A stretch of DNA of 64,000 bases from Saccharothrix longispora (GCF_030852425.1 NZ_NSDM01000009.1:186001-250000), one strand, 5' to 3'. Positions 1-9,899 are shown, numbered from the stretch's first letter. Notes: generated from the letters alone by a model not told the origin. A program made the numbers and translations.

Positions 1-3000
1 AACAGCCCGGGGATCGTCGTGCCCGGCTCGCTGACCATGGTGCCGTTCCAGTCGACCAACACCTGCTCGACCTCGGCCTGCGACAGCCACGGCACCCGGC
101 CCAGCGGGCGGTCGGGGTCCGCGACCAGCTCGACCAGCAGCCGGCGCAGCCGCTCGCCCAGCCGCTCGACGGTGGCCTCGTCGAACATCGCCGGCTCGTA
201 GCCCAGCAGCAGGCCCAGGCGCTCCCTCGGGTAGACGGTGGCGCTGAGCGGGAAGCTCGTGGTCTCCACGGCCGACAGCTCGCGCAGACCCATGCCCTCG
301 GCCAGCTCGACCGGGTAGTTCTCGAACACCACGACGCTGTCGAACAGGTTCACGCCGCGCTCGACGCCGCTCCAGCCCTGGAGGCTGGTCAGCGGCACGT
401 GCTCGAACCGCCGCGACTCGGCCTGGGCGTCCTGGAGCGCGCGCAGCCAGTCGGCCACCGGCGCGGTCCCGTCCACCTCGACCCGCACCGGCAGGGTGTT
501 GATGAAGATGCCGGTGATCGAGTCGACGTCGGGCAGGTCCGCCGGGCGGCCGGACACGGTCGCGCCGAAGCACACGTCCCGCCGACCGCTGGAACGGCCC
601 AGCAGCAGTGCCCACGCGCCCTGCACGATCGCGCTCGGCGTGAGCCGGTGCCGCCGGGCGAACTCGTAGAGCCGCGCGGACTCGTCCTCGTCCAGCTCCA
701 CGGACAGGCGCTCCGACGACGTGCCGTGCGCGGCGGGCCGGTCGGCGGGCAGCGGGGTGGGCGAGTCGAACGTGCCGAGCACCCGCCGCCAGTGCGCCTC
801 GGCCGCCGCGCCGTCCTGCTCGGCCAGCCAGGCCGCGTAGTCGCGGAACGGACGCCGCTCGGGCAGCTCGCCGCGCGCCAGCACGTCGGACAGCACGTGG
901 AAGACGCTCCAGCCGTCCAGCAGCACGTGGTGGAACGTCCACAGCACCTGCACGGCGGTGTCCGAGATCCGGGCGACGGTCAGACGCATCAGCGGCGCCA
1001 CCGCCAGGTCGATGCCCTCCTCGCGGTCCGCGGCCAGCAGCTCGCGCAGCCGGTCCGCGCGGGCGTCGTCGGCGAGCCCCCGCCAGTCGAGGAACGTGAA
1101 CGGCACGCGCGCGTCGGCGTGCACGACCTGGAGCGGTTCGGGCACGTCCTCCCACAGCACGGAGCTGCGCAGCACCGGGGTCCGGTCCACCACCCGCTGC
1201 CAGGCACGGGCGAACCCGTGCGGGTCGGCGACCCCGTCCACGACGAACGTGGTCTGCTGGAAGTAGACGCCCTTCTCGCCCAGGCCGTGGAACACCATGC
1301 CCGCCTGCATCGGGGTGAGCGGGTAGGCGTCCTCGCCGGGCAGCCGGTCCACCTGCTCCTGGGTGAGCCGCACCAGCGGGAAGTCCGACGGCGTGCGCCC
1401 GCCCGCGCCGGGGCGGGTGCAGTGCGCGACGATCGCGCGCAGGTTCGCCGCGAACGCCTCGGCGAGCGCGGTGGCGGTCGCGTCGTCGTGCAGCTGGTCG
1501 CTGTAGTAGACGGTGAACTCCAGCCGGTCGTCGCGCACCTGGCCGACCACGTCCAGCGGGTGCGGCCGGGGCGCGGCCGGGTCGGCGGACAGGTCGAGGT
1601 CGCGCTGGTCGGCGTCGAAGCGGCCCAGGTAGTTGAAGCTGACCGCCGGGGCGCACGCGGGCGCGGTGCGGGCCAGGTGCCGCAGGGCGCCGTAGCCGAT
1701 GCCGCGCCGGGGCACCGCCCGCAGCTGCTCCTTCACCGACTTGAGCGCCTCGCCCCAGTCCTCGTGCTCGACGTCGAGCGCCACCGGGAACACGGTGGTG
1801 AACCAACCGACCGTGCGGGAGAGGTCGACGTCGTCGAACAGCTCCTCGCGGCCGTGGCCCTCCAGGTCGACCAGCACCCGGGGGCGACCCGTCCAGTCGG
1901 CCAGCGCCCGGCCGAGCGCGGTCAGCAGCACGTCGTTGACCTGGGTGCGGTACGCGCCGGGCACGTCCCGCAGGAGCGCGGCGGTCTCCTCGGCGGTGAG
2001 GCGCACGGTGGCCTCGCGCTGCGAGGCGGTGGTGTTCGCGCCGCGCCGGTCCAGCGGGACGTCGCCCGGCGTGGCGGCGACCGAGGTCCAGTGCGCCAGC
2101 TCGTCCGCGAACCCGTGGGTCGCGTGCTCGCCCAGCCTCGTCGCCCAGTCCCGGAACGACGTCGTCTTGCGCCCGATGCGGACGGGCTGCCCGGCCCGCG
2201 CCTGCCGGTGCGCGGTGGTCAGGTCCTCCACCAGCACCCGCCAGGACACGCCGTCCACCACGAGGTGGTGCGCGGTCAGCCGGACCGACCGCCCGTCCAG
2301 CACCTCGGCGCGCAGCAGCGGGCCGCGGGAGAGGTCGAAGCCGTCGAGCGCGAGCGGGTCGGCGTCCCCGACCGGGCCGACGACCTGGCGGTCGCCCTCG
2401 AACCGGGTGCGCAGCGCGTCGTGGTGCTCGACCAGCGCCTTCAGCGCGGTGCGCAGCGCGGTCACGTCGAGGTCGTCCAGGTCGACCACCACGGACTGGT
2501 CGAAGTGCTCGGGCCGGGTGGTGTGGTGCTCCAGGAACCACCGCTGGATCGGTGTGAGCGGCGCGTCGCCGGTGACCACGCCCTGGTCGGCCACGGGCGG
2601 CAGGTCGCGGCGGACGTGCGGCGCGATGGCCGCGACGGTCTGGTGCGCGAAGATGTCCCGCGAGGTCAGCACGAGCCCGGCGCGGCGGGCCCTGGTCACC
2701 ACCTGGATGCCCAGGATCGAGTCGCCGCCCAGCGCGAAGAAGTTGTCCCGCACGCCGACCCGGGCGGCGCCCAGCACCTCGGCGAAGATCCCGGCCAGCA
2801 CGGCCTCCACCGGCGTGCGCGGCGCCACGTACCGGGACCCCGCGCGCTCGGTGGGCGGTGCGGGCAGGTCGTCGCGGTCGAGGCGGTCCAGGCCGACGAA
2901 CACCTCGGGCACCGCGTGCGGGGGCAGCACCTGCTCCAGCAGGCCGCGCAGCGAGGCGGGCGCGACGGGCGAGGTGTAGGCGATCAGCCTGCGGTCGACG

Positions 3001-6000
3001 ACGACCACGGCCGCGTCGGTCACCTCGTCGTGCCGCAGCAGCGCCCGCTCCACCTCGGCGAGGTCCACCCGCACGCCCCTGATCCGCACGGCGTCGTCCG
3101 CCGTCGCCGTCAGGTCGACCAGGCCGCGCAGCGGTCGGTCCGGGTCCTCGACCACCAGGCGCAGCAGGGCGTCCAGGTCGTCGGCGAGCGCCTCCACCGT
3201 GGCGGCGTCGAACAGGTCGGTGTTGTACTCGACGGTCAGCGCCAGGTCGTCGCCGCGCGGCCAGAACTCGACCACCAGGTCGAACCGGGCCACCGGGCGC
3301 GGCAGGTCGTGCTCGGCGACGGTCAGGTCGCCGAACGCCGCGTCGCGCACCAGCGGCTGGTGCAGCGCCACCACGGCCTGCACGAGGGGAGTGCGGCCGG
3401 GGTCGGGGTCGGGGCGCAGCTCCTCGACGATCCGGTCGAACGGCACGTCGTCGTGCGCGAACGCGGCCAGCGCGGTGTCGCGCACCTGGTCCAGGAACGC
3501 GGTGAACGGCAGGTCGGGCTCGATCCACGAGCGCAGCACGAGGGTGCGGACGAAGAAGCCGACGGCGCGCTCCAGGTCGGCGCGGTCGCGGCCGGAGCTG
3601 ACCGTGCCGACGGCGACGTCCCGCTGGCCGGTGCGCGCCGCCAGCAGCAGCTGCACCGCGGCGGTGAGCGTCATGAACAGGGTCGCCTCGTGGGCGCGAC
3701 CCACCCCCGTGAGCCGCTCGACCAGGTCGGCGGGCAGCGGTCGGCGCAGCACCGCGCCCGCCGTCGTGCGCAGGGCCGGGCGGGGCCGGTCGGTGGGCAG
3801 GTCCAGCGACTCCAGGCCGGCCAGCCGTTCCCGCCAGTGGGCGAGGTCGCCCTCGGGGTTGGTGCGGTCCCACACCGCGAAGTCGGGGTACTGCACGGCC
3901 GGGTCGGCGGGGGAGCGGCCCGCGTACAGCTCGGCCAGCTCCTCCACCAGCACCTGCACCGACCAGCCGTCGGTGACGATGTGGTGCTGCACGAGGACCA
4001 GCAGGTGCTCGTCCGGGCCGACCGGCGCGAGCACCGCGCGGGTCAGCGGGCCGCGGCGCAGGTCGAACGGTTCGGCCAGGCCCAGGTCGTCGGCCCCGTC
4101 GGCCGGGCCGGGCAGCACGCGCAGCGGGATCGTGCCGTGGTCGGCGACGACCTGCACCGGCTCGTCGCCCGCCACGTCGAACGTGGTGCGCAGGGCGTCG
4201 TGGCGGGCGGCCAGCGCGTCCAGGGCGGCGGCCAGGCGCGGCACGTCCAGCGGCCCGGTCAGCCGCAGGCCGACCGCGGTGTTCTGCTCGGCCGTGCCGT
4301 CGAGGGAGAACAGCCGGCGCTGCGCGGGCGACAGCGGCAGCGGCCGGTCGCGCGGCACTCGGGGGATCGGCGCGCCCTCGTGCTCGGGGAGCACCTCGGC
4401 GAGCGCGGCGACCGTGCGGTGCTCGAACATCGTCCGCACCGGCAGACCGCCCAGCCGGGCCAGCGCCCGCACGGCGAGGATCGAGTCGCCGCCCAGGGCG
4501 AAGAAGTCGTCGAGCGCACCGACCAGCGGCGTGCCCAGCACGTCCGACCACACGCCGGCCACCCGGTGCTCGGCGGGCGTGCGGGGCTCCACGAACCCCT
4601 CGGGCACCTCGCCGACGACCGGGACCGGCAGGGCGGCGCGGTCCAGCTTCCCGTTGGGGTTCAACGGGAACGCGTCGAGCGCGACGAACGCCGACGGCAC
4701 CATGTAGTCGGGCAGCGTGGCGGCCAGGTGTTCGCGCAGCCCGTCCGTGCCGCGGCCCACCACGTACGCCACCAGCCGCTTGGGCTCGTCCCGCGCCACG
4801 ACCAGCGCCTGGTCGACGGCGGGGTGCGCGCGCAGCAGGGCCTCGACCTCGCCGGGCTCGACCCGGAAGCCGCGGATCTTCACCTGGTGGTCGGCGCGGC
4901 CGACGAACTCCAGCTGGCCGTCGTCGCGGGTGCGGACCACGTCGCCGGTGCGGTACATGCGCGCACCGGGCTCGCCGAACGGGTCGGCGACGAACCGCTG
5001 CGCGGTCAGGCCGGGCCGGCCGAGGTAGCCGCGGGCCAGGCCGACGCCCGTCACGTACAGCTCCCCCTGCGCGACGGGCCGCAGCTGGTCGTCCAGCACC
5101 CGCACCTCGGTCCCCGGGATCGGGCGGCCGATCGGCGGCGTGCCACCGGGTTCGAGCGGCCCGCTCCACGAGGTGACCACCGTGGACTCGGTCGGGCCGT
5201 AGGCGTTGATCATGCGGCGGCCCGGCGCCCACGCGGCCACCAGTTCGGCCGAGCTGGCGTCGCCGCCCACGATCACGGTGCGGAACGTCGGCAGCGCGCG
5301 AACCGGCACCGTGGCCAGGGCGACCGGCGGGATCAGCGCGTGCGTGACGCCGAACTGCTCGACCACGTCCGCGAGCTGCTCGCCCAGCAGCGGTCCCGGC
5401 GGCGGTACGACGAGCGCCGCGCCCGCCGGCAGGGCCATGCACAGCTCCAGCACCGAGGCGTCGAAGCTGGGGGAGGAGAACTGGAGCACCCGGTCGCCAG
5501 GCCGCACGTCGAAGTGCTCGATCTCGGCCGCGGCGAACGCGGGCAGGCCGCGGTGGGTGACCACGACGCCCTTGGGCCGCCCGGTGGAGCCGGACGTGTA
5601 GATGACGTAGGCGGGGTCGTCCGGCCGGATGTCCGCGCCCGGGTCGGTGGCGGGCTGGTCCGCCACGTCCACCGGCCCGTCCAGCACGAGCAGCGGGCCC
5701 GCGTCGTCCACCATGAACGCGATCCGGTCCGCCGGGTACGCCGGGTCCACGGGCAGGTAGGCGGCGCCGGCCTTGAGCACCGCCAGGCGGGCCACGACGT
5801 TGTCCACCGAGCGCGGCAGCTGGATCGCCACCACGCGTTCTCGGCGGGCGCCCTTCGCGATCAGCAGGTGCGCGAGCCGGTTGGCCCGCTCGTCGAGCTC
5901 CCGGTAGCTCACCTCGCCCTCGGCCGACACGACCGCGGCCGCGTCGGGGGTGCGTCGTGCCTGCGCGGCCACCAGCGCCGGCAGGGTGTGGGCGTGCGTC

Positions 6001-6002
6001 AT
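1..6002 (-). CDS. Non-ribosomal peptide synthetase, 5' part (A-T-C-[A remnant]-T-E-C-A...)
   Basis: Partial gene; the first ~2000 codons are present and it runs off the left edge. Visible domains by residue: A1 ~15-450 (A3 [12 protein letters not shown]5 NAYGPTE, A10 [11 protein letters not shown]), T1 with LGGDSI ~503, C1 with HHIVTDG ~675, an adenylation C-terminal remnant ~964-1044, T2 with LGGDSI ~1092, an epimerisation-type domain with [10 protein letters not shown] ~1245 and WFTTVFPV, C2 with HHVLLDGWS ~1693, then the opening of another A domain. My alignment to GrsA gives the A1 code DALVIGAVVK, one residue from a published tyrosine code (DALVTGAVVK as I recall it), so an aromatic substrate is likely. 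ATG at 6002 has GAGAGG upstream. The gene follows a serine hydrolase by 79 nt on the same strand. C1 follows a module with no E domain. C2 follows the E domain, so it should take a D-configured donor. Confidence 0.95.
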   Translation of the reverse strand, partial: MTHAHTLPALVAAQARRTPDAAAVVSAEGEVSYRELDERANRLAHLLIAKGARRERVVAIQLPRSVDNVVARLAVLKAGAAYLPVDPAYPADRIAFMVDDAGPLLVLDGPVDVADQPATDPGADIRPDDPAYVIYTSGSTGRPKGVVVTHRGLPAFAAAEIEHFDVRPGDRVLQFSSPSFDASVLELCMALPAGAALVVPPPGPLLGEQLADVVEQFGVTHALIPPVALATVPVRALPTFRTVIVGGDASSAELVAAWAPGRRMINAYGPTESTVVTSWSGPLEPGGTPPIGRPIPGTEVRVLDDQLRPVAQGELYVTGVGLARGYLGRPGLTAQRFVADPFGEPGARMYRTGDVVRTRDDGQLEFVGRADHQVKIRGFRVEPGEVEALLRAHPAVDQALVVARDEPKRLVAYVVGRGTDGLREHLAATLPDYMVPSAFVALDAFPLNPNGKLDRAALPVPVVGEVPEGFVEPRTPAEHRVAGVWSDVLGTPLVGALDDFFALGGDSILAVRALARLGGLPVRTMFEHRTVAALAEVLPEHEGAPIPRVPRDRPLPLSPAQRRLFSLDGTAEQNTAVGLRLTGPLDVPRLAAALDALAARHDALRTTFDVAGDEPVQVVADHGTIPLRVLPGPADGADDLGLAEPFDLRRGPLTRAVLAPVGPDEHLLVLVQHHIVTDGWSVQVLVEELAELYAGRSPADPAVQYPDFAVWDRTNPEGDLAHWRERLAGLESLDLPTDRPRPALRTTAGAVLRRPLPADLVERLTGVGRAHEATLFMTLTAAVQLLLAARTGQRDVAVGTVSSGRDRADLERAVGFFVRTLVLRSWIEPDLPFTAFLDQVRDTALAAFAHDDVPFDRIVEELRPDPDPGRTPLVQAVVALHQPLVRDAAFGDLTVAEHDLPRPVARFDLVVEFWPRGDDLALTVEYNTDLFDAATVEALADDLDALLRLVVEDPDRPLRGLVDLTATADDAVRIRGVRVDLAEVERALLRHDEVTDAAVVVVDRRLIAYTSPVAPASLRGLLEQVLPPHAVPEVFVGLDRLDRDDLPAPPTERAGSRYVAPRTPVEAVLAGIFAEVLGAARVGVRDNFFALGGDSILGIQVVTRARRAGLVLTSRDIFAHQTVAAIAPHVRRDLPPVADQGVVTGDAPLTPIQRWFLEHHTTRPEHFDQSVVVDLDDLDVTALRTALKALVEHHDALRTRFEGDRQVVGPVGDADPLALDGFDLSRGPLLRAEVLDGRSVRLTAHHLVVDGVSWRVLVEDLTTAHRQARAGQPVRIGRKTTSFRDWATRLGEHATHGFADELAHWTSVAATPGDVPLDRRGANTTASQREATVRLTAEETAALLRDVPGAYRTQVNDVLLTALGRALADWTGRPRVLVDLEGHGREELFDDVDLSRTVGWFTTVFPVALDVEHEDWGEALKSVKEQLRAVPRRGIGYGALRHLARTAPACAPAVSFNYLGRFDADQRDLDLSADPAAPRPHPLDVVGQVRDDRLEFTVYYSDQLHDDATATALAEAFAANLRAIVAHCTRPGAGGRTPSDFPLVRLTQEQVDRLPGEDAYPLTPMQAGMVFHGLGEKGVYFQQTTFVVDGVADPHGFARAWQRVVDRTPVLRSSVLWEDVPEPLQVVHADARVPFTFLDWRGLADDARADRLRELLAADREEGIDLAVAPLMRLTVARISDTAVQVLWTFHHVLLDGWSVFHVLSDVLARGELPERRPFRDYAAWLAEQDGAAAEAHWRRVLGTFDSPTPLPADRPAAHGTSSERLSVELDEDESARLYEFARRHRLTPSAIVQGAWALLLGRSSGRRDVCFGATVSGRPADLPDVDSITGIFINTLPVRVEVDGTAPVADWLRALQDAQAESRRFEHVPLTSLQGWSGVERGVNLFDSVVVFENYPVELAEGMGLRELSAVETTSFPLSATVYPRERLGLLLGYEPAMFDEATVERLGERLRRLLVELVADPDRPLGRVPWLSQAEVEQVLVDWNGTMVSEPGTTIPGL
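2870..3115 (-). other. Vestigial adenylation C-terminal subdomain in NRPS module 2
   Basis: Condensation domain C1 ends with the usual [13 protein letters not shown] linker. About five residues later the reading frame continues with [20 protein letters not shown], which is the A8 motif region at the start of the small A subdomain, and then runs into T2. The roughly 350-400 residue adenylation core (A1-A7) is absent and no frameshift is needed to explain it. The lysine-bearing A10 motif is also degenerate ([14 protein letters not shown]). T2 therefore cannot be charged by its own module. Confidence 0.85.
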
Positions 6003-6081
6003 CGCGAAAGGTGCCTCTCTGGCTCGGTAGGGACGACCGGGACGCGCTTTACCCGGTTCCGGAAAGTTCAAACGTGATTCG

Positions 6082-7356
6082 TCAGACCATTTCCGAGACC
6101 TGTCGGCGGGCGAGGCGCCCACCGATCTGGATCCATCGGATGTCGCCGTCGCCGGGGTCCCGGAGGAAACGGCCGGTCTGGTTGGTGTCGCCCGTGTCCG
6201 AATCGCGCATGGCGAACACCAGTCCGTCGAACAAGGAGAGGTCCGCGAACGGCTCGCCGTCCACGGTGAGCGCCAGCCGCTCCCGGTCGAGGGGGCGCAC
6301 GGCGTATTCGACATCGCCGTTACGGAACCTCCCCGTGCAGTCCGGAGGTGGTGCGATGCGGTGGTCGAGGCCGCGCATTCCGTCGTAATCGCCCACCGGC
6401 AGCCCGGCGTCGGCCAGTTCCGGAACCAGGTCGCGCCACAACGCGAACCCGGGCCCCGCGTTCGAGGTCAGGGCGACCGTGGTGCCGTCGGCGGGGTTGA
6501 TCCGGAGGTGGCACGAGGTGCCGTCGGCCGTGCCGTCGTGGCCGACCCAGCGGACCCCGTCGCGCTGGAACAGGGCGAGGCCGAGGCCCCAGCCGTCCGC
6601 CATGCCGAAGGGTTCGGCGTGCCGCGCGGGGGTGCGCATGAGGTCGAGGTCGTGGGGGTCGATCAGGTGCGGCGCCGACCCGCCGAGCATGCGGCCCAGG
6701 GCCACCAGGTCGGTCGCGCCGGCGGCCAGCGCGCCCGCGGGGGCGTCGACCAGGCTCAGCGACTGCTCGACCGGCACGGCCCGCCCGGTGTCCGCGTTGA
6801 CCGCGTGCCCGGGGACCACGCCGACGCCCGCGCCGGGGCCGGTGGTGAACCGCGGCCGCACGCCCAGGGGGCGCAGCAGCACCGCGTCTATGGCCTCCCA
6901 CCAGGTCATCCCGGTGGCGACCTCGATCAGGTGGCCGATCAGCGAGTAGCCGATGTTGGAGTAGGAGAAGCCCTCGCCCGGCCGGTGCAGCGGGTCGAGG
7001 TCGCGCAGCGCCTGCTCGACGTGGCGGCGCAGCGAGGTGGAGCGGACGTCCTCCGGGTCCGAGGGCAGCCCGCCCGTGTGGCTGAGCAGGTGCCGCAGCG
7101 TCAGCTCGCCCGAGACCACCGGGAGGTGGTCGGAGAGCGGCGCGTCGAGTTCGAGGTCACCGTCGGAGACCAGCGCCATGGCGACGGTGGCGGTGAACGT
7201 CTTCGTGATGGAGCCGATGGGTACGGCGGCGTCGGCGGGGAGGCCGATCTCGTGCGTCCAGGTCCGGCCGTCCTGGTGGACGGCCAGCTGGACGCCCGGC
7301 ACGCGGTGCGCGCGGACGAGGTCGGCTAATCGAGTCGCGATCCTGTGCGTGTCCAT
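6082..7356 (-). CDS. Serine hydrolase, class C beta-lactamase fold (possible PBP-type peptide cyclase)
   Basis: 424 aa. SITK near residue 48 is the SxxK catalytic motif, YSN (SYSNIGYS) is the second motif and VGHDG takes the place of the KTG-like third motif. After the ~320-residue hydrolase domain comes a ~90-residue beta-rich C-terminal domain. ATG at 7356 is preceded by AGAGGA at 6 nt. No signal peptide or membrane segment is evident, so it is probably cytoplasmic. It is the first gene of an apparent operon with the NRPS. PBP-type thioesterases of the SurE group belong to this family, are stand-alone and release or cyclise NRPS products in trans. That role is inferred from position and the E domain in the NRPS. 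An esterase or a self-resistance peptidase are alternatives. Confidence 0.8.
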   Translation of the reverse strand: MDTHRIATRLADLVRAHRVPGVQLAVHQDGRTWTHEIGLPADAAVPIGSITKTFTATVAMALVSDGDLELDAPLSDHLPVVSGELTLRHLLSHTGGLPSDPEDVRSTSLRRHVEQALRDLDPLHRPGEGFSYSNIGYSLIGHLIEVATGMTWWEAIDAVLLRPLGVRPRFTTGPGAGVGVVPGHAVNADTGRAVPVEQSLSLVDAPAGALAAGATDLVALGRMLGGSAPHLIDPHDLDLMRTPARHAEPFGMADGWGLGLALFQRDGVRWVGHDGTADGTSCHLRINPADGTTVALTSNAGPGFALWRDLVPELADAGLPVGDYDGMRGLDHRIAPPPDCTGRFRNGDVEYAVRPLDRERLALTVDGEPFADLSLFDGLVFAMRDSDTGDTNQTGRFLRDPGDGDIRWIQIGGRLARRQVSEMV

Positions 7357-7711
7357 CCTGGTCCTCTGAGAAATGAGCCGAAGTGGCTGCGGACCTACGT
7401 TGACTGTTGCGACCGGATCGTCGCGACCGCCGAACGGAGCATTTACAGAATGTTGATTCCCTATTTTGTCCAAACTTAACCCGTCGTTGTAGGGAGACGT
7501 GGCACGGTTCACTCGATCGGCAGGTTTGGACCGTCGTGTCTCGTAAACAAGCCCAGTACGCGAGGGTTATTCGCAGTCGCCTGGCAACGGTTGCGCTAAG
7601 GCGTACGCTCGGTCATCGGAGGCTGTCGAATGTTCATGGTGAGCCATTCGATGGACTTCCGAAACAATTTTACGGACACCCGTAACCGATACCTGCGGAC
7701 GTCGTTTGACG
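7357..7711. other. Intergenic region of lowered GC upstream of the NRPS operon
   Basis: About 355 bp without a convincing gene. It is visibly more AT-rich than its surroundings, especially 7440-7700, and must carry the promoter of the serine hydrolase-NRPS operon and the end of the CGNR gene. I see one candidate minus-strand mini-ORF (7567-7647) and no clear hairpin terminator. Confidence 0.5.
7567..7647 (-). CDS. Candidate 26-residue mini-ORF containing a TTA codon
   Basis: ATG at 7647 with GGAAG about 9 nt upstream opens a 26-codon frame rich in His and Asp at the N-terminus and ending PLPGDCE. It contains a TTA leucine codon, rare in such genomes and tied to bldA control in streptomycetes. 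It lies in the AT-rich leader region upstream of the NRPS operon and on the same strand. It could be a regulatory leader peptide or chance. Confidence 0.2.
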   Translation of the reverse strand: MAHHEHSTASDDRAYALAQPLPGDCE

Positions 7712-8326
7712 CTACCCGGCCGTAGCCCCCGAGGTGCGCCGGTAGTGACGGGCGGCACGCGCCCGGTTCCCGCACCCCGTGGAGCACCACTCACGCCTCG
7801 GGTGGTCCTTCACGAAGTACAGGACGCAGCCGGGCGCGTGGCAGGCGCGCAGCAGTTCGCGCTCGTCGCCGGTGAACAGGTCGACGGCCTCGGCCGCGGT
7901 GGCGGCCAGTGCGGCGGCCACCGGTCCGGCGGTCGTCGCGGTGGTCCGGCGCAACCGTCCACTCACGACTTCGAGCTGCGGTCGGGTGTCCGCCCGGATC
8001 GCCGCCCGGTTCACCGCGCCCACGGCGCGCTCGACGTCCGCGTCCCGGGCGATCGGCCGTGGGTCGTCGGTCAGCGCGGCGGCGAGGTCGCGCACGGCGG
8101 TGCGCAGCTCGCGGAACGCGGCGAGGTCTTCGGCGGTGATGTCCCCGGCGGCGACCCGCGTGCCCGCGTCCGCCCCGACGTCGTTCCCGCTCAGCCACGC
8201 CGCGAGGTCGGCCGCGGTCGTCAGGTGGTCGCGCACGGTCGAGCGGTCGCGACGGACGGTGTTGGCCAGGCGGATCGGGCGCGGCTCGGTGGACGGCACG
8301 TGCCTCACGGTAACAGGGGCTTGCAT
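7712..8326 (-). CDS. CGNR zinc-finger family transcriptional regulator
   Basis: About 204 aa from ATG 8326. The N-terminal part is the alpha-helical region typical of the family formerly DUF1470 (ABATE domain). The C-terminus has CHAPGC...WCSTGCGNRARAARHYRR, giving the CxxxxC and CxxxCGNR zinc-binding pattern. No good ribosome site is visible at ATG 8326; an in-frame GTG about seven codons downstream is an alternative start. It is transcribed divergently from a MOSC-domain gene with a perfect inverted repeat between them, so autoregulation and control of the MOSC gene are likely. Ligand unknown. Confidence 0.85.
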   Translation of the reverse strand: MQAPVTVRHVPSTEPRPIRLANTVRRDRSTVRDHLTTAADLAAWLSGNDVGADAGTRVAAGDITAEDLAAFRELRTAVRDLAAALTDDPRPIARDADVERAVGAVNRAAIRADTRPQLEVVSGRLRRTTATTAGPVAAALAATAAEAVDLFTGDERELLRACHAPGCVLYFVKDHPRREWCSTGCGNRARAARHYRRTSGATAG

Positions 8327-8340
8327 CCGTGAGGGTCTCG

Positions 8341-8374
8341 TTCTAACGTTCGGAGGCCACTGCAAACGTTAGAA
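8341..8374. promoter_or_regulatory. Perfect 10-bp inverted repeat between divergent CGNR and MOSC genes
   Basis: TTCTAACGTT at 8341-8350 and its exact complement AACGTTAGAA at 8365-8374 are separated by 14 bp. Arm centres are 24 bp apart, about two helical turns, and each arm holds the palindrome AACGTT. It starts 14 bp from the CGNR start and ends 9 bp before a candidate ATG on the other side. A binding site for the CGNR protein is the simplest reading. Confidence 0.6.
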
Positions 8375-8383
8375 GGGATCGTC

Positions 8384-8419
8384 ATGCCACAGGACGACAC
8401 CGAACGTCGGGCGGGGTAG
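8384..8419 (+). CDS. Possible 11-residue upstream ORF before the MOSC gene
   Basis: ATG at 8384, with AGAAGGGA upstream, opens an 11-codon frame that ends two nucleotides before the GTG of the MOSC gene. It may be a short coupling peptide that brings ribosomes to the MOSC start, which itself lacks a separate Shine-Dalgarno sequence. Confidence 0.3.
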   Translation: MPQDDTERRAG

Positions 8420-8421
8420 CC

Positions 8422-9111
8422 GTGCACGTGGAGGCGCTGTGGCGCTACCCCGTGAAGTCCCTGGGCGGCGAGCGGATCACCGCCGCCGAGCTCACCGACG
8501 ACGGCGTGGCGGGCGACCGGCTCGTGCACGTCAGCGGCGGCCACACGCCGCTCACCGGCCGCACCCGGCACGGCCTGCTCACCATCCCGGCCTCCACCGG
8601 CCCCGACGGCACGCCGCTCGTCGCCGGCCACCGCTGGGACGGCCCGGAGGCCGGCGCGCTGGTCGAGCCCTTCGGCGGGAGGCTCGCCCGCTACCCGGGA
8701 CCCGAGCGGTTCGACGTGCTCAACCTCCTCGTCGCCACCGACGGCGCGGTCCGGGCGTGGGGCTCGGACGTCCGGCGACTGCGCCCCAACCTGCTGATCG
8801 GCGGCGTGGACCCGGACGCGGAACGCGACTGGCCGGGGCACGCCCTGCTCGTCGGCGACGCCGTCGTCGGCGTGTTCTCGCTGCGCGCGAGGTGCGTCGT
8901 CACCTCGATCGACCCCGACAGCGGTGAGCGGCACCCCGACGTCTTCCGCCGCATCCGCACCGACTTCGGTGGCCGGCTGGCCCTGAACTGCTGGGTGATC
9001 CGACCGGGCCGGGTCCGCGAGGGCGACACCGCGGAGCTGGTGCCCACCGACGAGCTGCCGGACCACGTCGGCGGCTGGATCACCGGCGCGCCGTACGCGC
9101 TCCCCGGCTGA
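8422..9111 (+). CDS. MOSC-domain protein
   Basis: 229 aa. The N-terminal HVEALWRYPVKSLGGE is the classic start of the MOSC N-terminal beta-barrel, followed by GDR and a C-terminal MOSC domain with RCVVTSIDPDSGERHPDVFRR, which contains the conserved cysteine expected to bind molybdenum cofactor or carry sulfur. The family includes YiiM/YcbX- and mARC-type N-hydroxylated base reductases and sulfur-carrier proteins. Start GTG 8422 was chosen because homology begins at once. The likely partner is a reductase elsewhere; the substrate cannot be told from sequence. Regulation probably involves the upstream inverted repeat. Confidence 0.85.
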   Translation: MHVEALWRYPVKSLGGERITAAELTDDGVAGDRLVHVSGGHTPLTGRTRHGLLTIPASTGPDGTPLVAGHRWDGPEAGALVEPFGGRLARYPGPERFDVLNLLVATDGAVRAWGSDVRRLRPNLLIGGVDPDAERDWPGHALLVGDAVVGVFSLRARCVVTSIDPDSGERHPDVFRRIRTDFGGRLALNCWVIRPGRVREGDTAELVPTDELPDHVGGWITGAPYALPG

Positions 9112-9116
9112 CCGGC

Positions 9117-9731
9117 TCAGTCGCGCTGCACCTCCAGGTGCAGCGCCTCCATCCGCGCGTCCAGCTCGGCGGCGATGGCGGCGGTGTTCGTCAGCTCGTC
9201 GACGAACCCCGCGGGCACCTGGTCGTCGTACTTGTAGAACAGCTTGTGCTCCAGGGTGGCCCAGAAGTCCATGGCGATGGTCCGCAGCTGCACCTCGACC
9301 TTGACGTGCTCCACCCGGTCGGACAGGAACACCGGGATGCGCACGATGAGGTGCAGGCTGCGGTACCCGTTGGGCTTGGGCGCGGCGATGTAGTCCTTGG
9401 TCTTGAGGATCTCCACGTCGCTCTGCCGCGCCAGCATGTCCCGCACGCGGTACACGTCGGACACGAACGGGCACACCACCCGCACGCCCGCCACGTCGTC
9501 CAGGTGCTCGGCCGCCAGCGACAGGTCGGGCGGCAGCCCCTTGCGCGCGAGCTTGTCGAGGATCGCGTCCGGCCGCTTCACGCGCTGGGTCACGTGCTCG
9601 ATCGGGTCGTGGCGGTGGACGAGGTCGAACTCCTCGCTGAGGATGCGGAGCTTCGTCATCAGCTCGTCCACGGCGAACTTGTAGACCACGAGGGACCGCC
9701 GCAGCAGGTCGTCCGCGACGTCCAGGTCCAT
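9117..9731 (-). CDS. Small alarmone synthetase (single-domain RelA/SpoT-type (p)ppGpp synthetase)
   Basis: 204 aa, the usual size of RelQ/RelP-type proteins, without hydrolase, TGS or ACT domains. Synthetase motifs are visible: RVKRPDAILDKLARKG (ATP-binding basic helix), DVAGVRVVCPF, PKPNGYRSLHL (GDP/GTP-binding loop with its tyrosine) and VEVQLRT with DFWATLEHKLFYK. It should transfer pyrophosphate from ATP to GDP or GTP in the cytoplasm. ATG 9731 was chosen because homology starts there; longer frames upstream are arginine-rich and unlikely. It is convergent with the MOSC gene (5 bp apart) and divergent from the EamA leader. Confidence 0.9.
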   Translation of the reverse strand: MDLDVADDLLRRSLVVYKFAVDELMTKLRILSEEFDLVHRHDPIEHVTQRVKRPDAILDKLARKGLPPDLSLAAEHLDDVAGVRVVCPFVSDVYRVRDMLARQSDVEILKTKDYIAAPKPNGYRSLHLIVRIPVFLSDRVEHVKVEVQLRTIAMDFWATLEHKLFYKYDDQVPAGFVDELTNTAAIAAELDARMEALHLEVQRD

Positions 9732-9774
9732 GATCCCCAGGGTACCGCCGCCCCTGTCGGCTACGATGCCGGGC

Positions 9775-9819
9775 GTGAACACCCACTGGCACGTGGTCCT
9801 CCCGCCTCCGGGCGCCTGA
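9775..9819 (+). CDS. Leader peptide upstream of the EamA transporter
   Basis: A 14-codon frame from GTG 9775 to TGA 9817-9819 encodes MNTHWHVVLPPPGA. TACGAT at 9762-9767 is 7 nt before the GTG, so the mRNA may be leaderless and start on this codon. The His-Trp-His block followed by three consecutive prolines is the kind of sequence on which ribosomes pause. The stop codon lies at the edge of the first of two competing hairpins. Confidence 0.5.
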   Translation: MNTHWHVVLPPPGA

Positions 9820-9899
9820 CGGGCGCACTCGCGGAAGCACACCCCACGCCTGCTCGCGCAGCGCGCCCGTTCGCGTCCCCTTCTCCTCCTCCGCGAACG
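9819..9899 (+). promoter_or_regulatory. Mutually exclusive hairpins: putative translational attenuator of the EamA gene
   Basis: Hairpin 1 pairs ACGGGCGC (9819-9826) with GCGCCCGT (9863-9870). Hairpin 2 pairs CGTTCGCG (9868-9875) with CGCGAACG (9892-9899). They share bases 9868-9870, so only one can be fully formed. The right arm of hairpin 2 runs directly into GGAGA, the ribosome site of GTG 9908. Ribosome position on the leader peptide could thus decide whether the transporter start is exposed. Confidence 0.5.

Noticed and set aside
399..6077. A plus-strand open frame of 1892 codons rich in Arg, His, Val and Gln
   Set aside because: It is the antisense shadow of the NRPS. The minus-strand frame shows complete A, T, C and E motifs; the plus-strand product shows none.
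7407..7685. A 92-codon plus-strand frame in the region upstream of the NRPS operon
   Set aside because: No ribosome site, poor codon bias, no recognisable motif, and it lies in the expected promoter region of the minus-strand operon.
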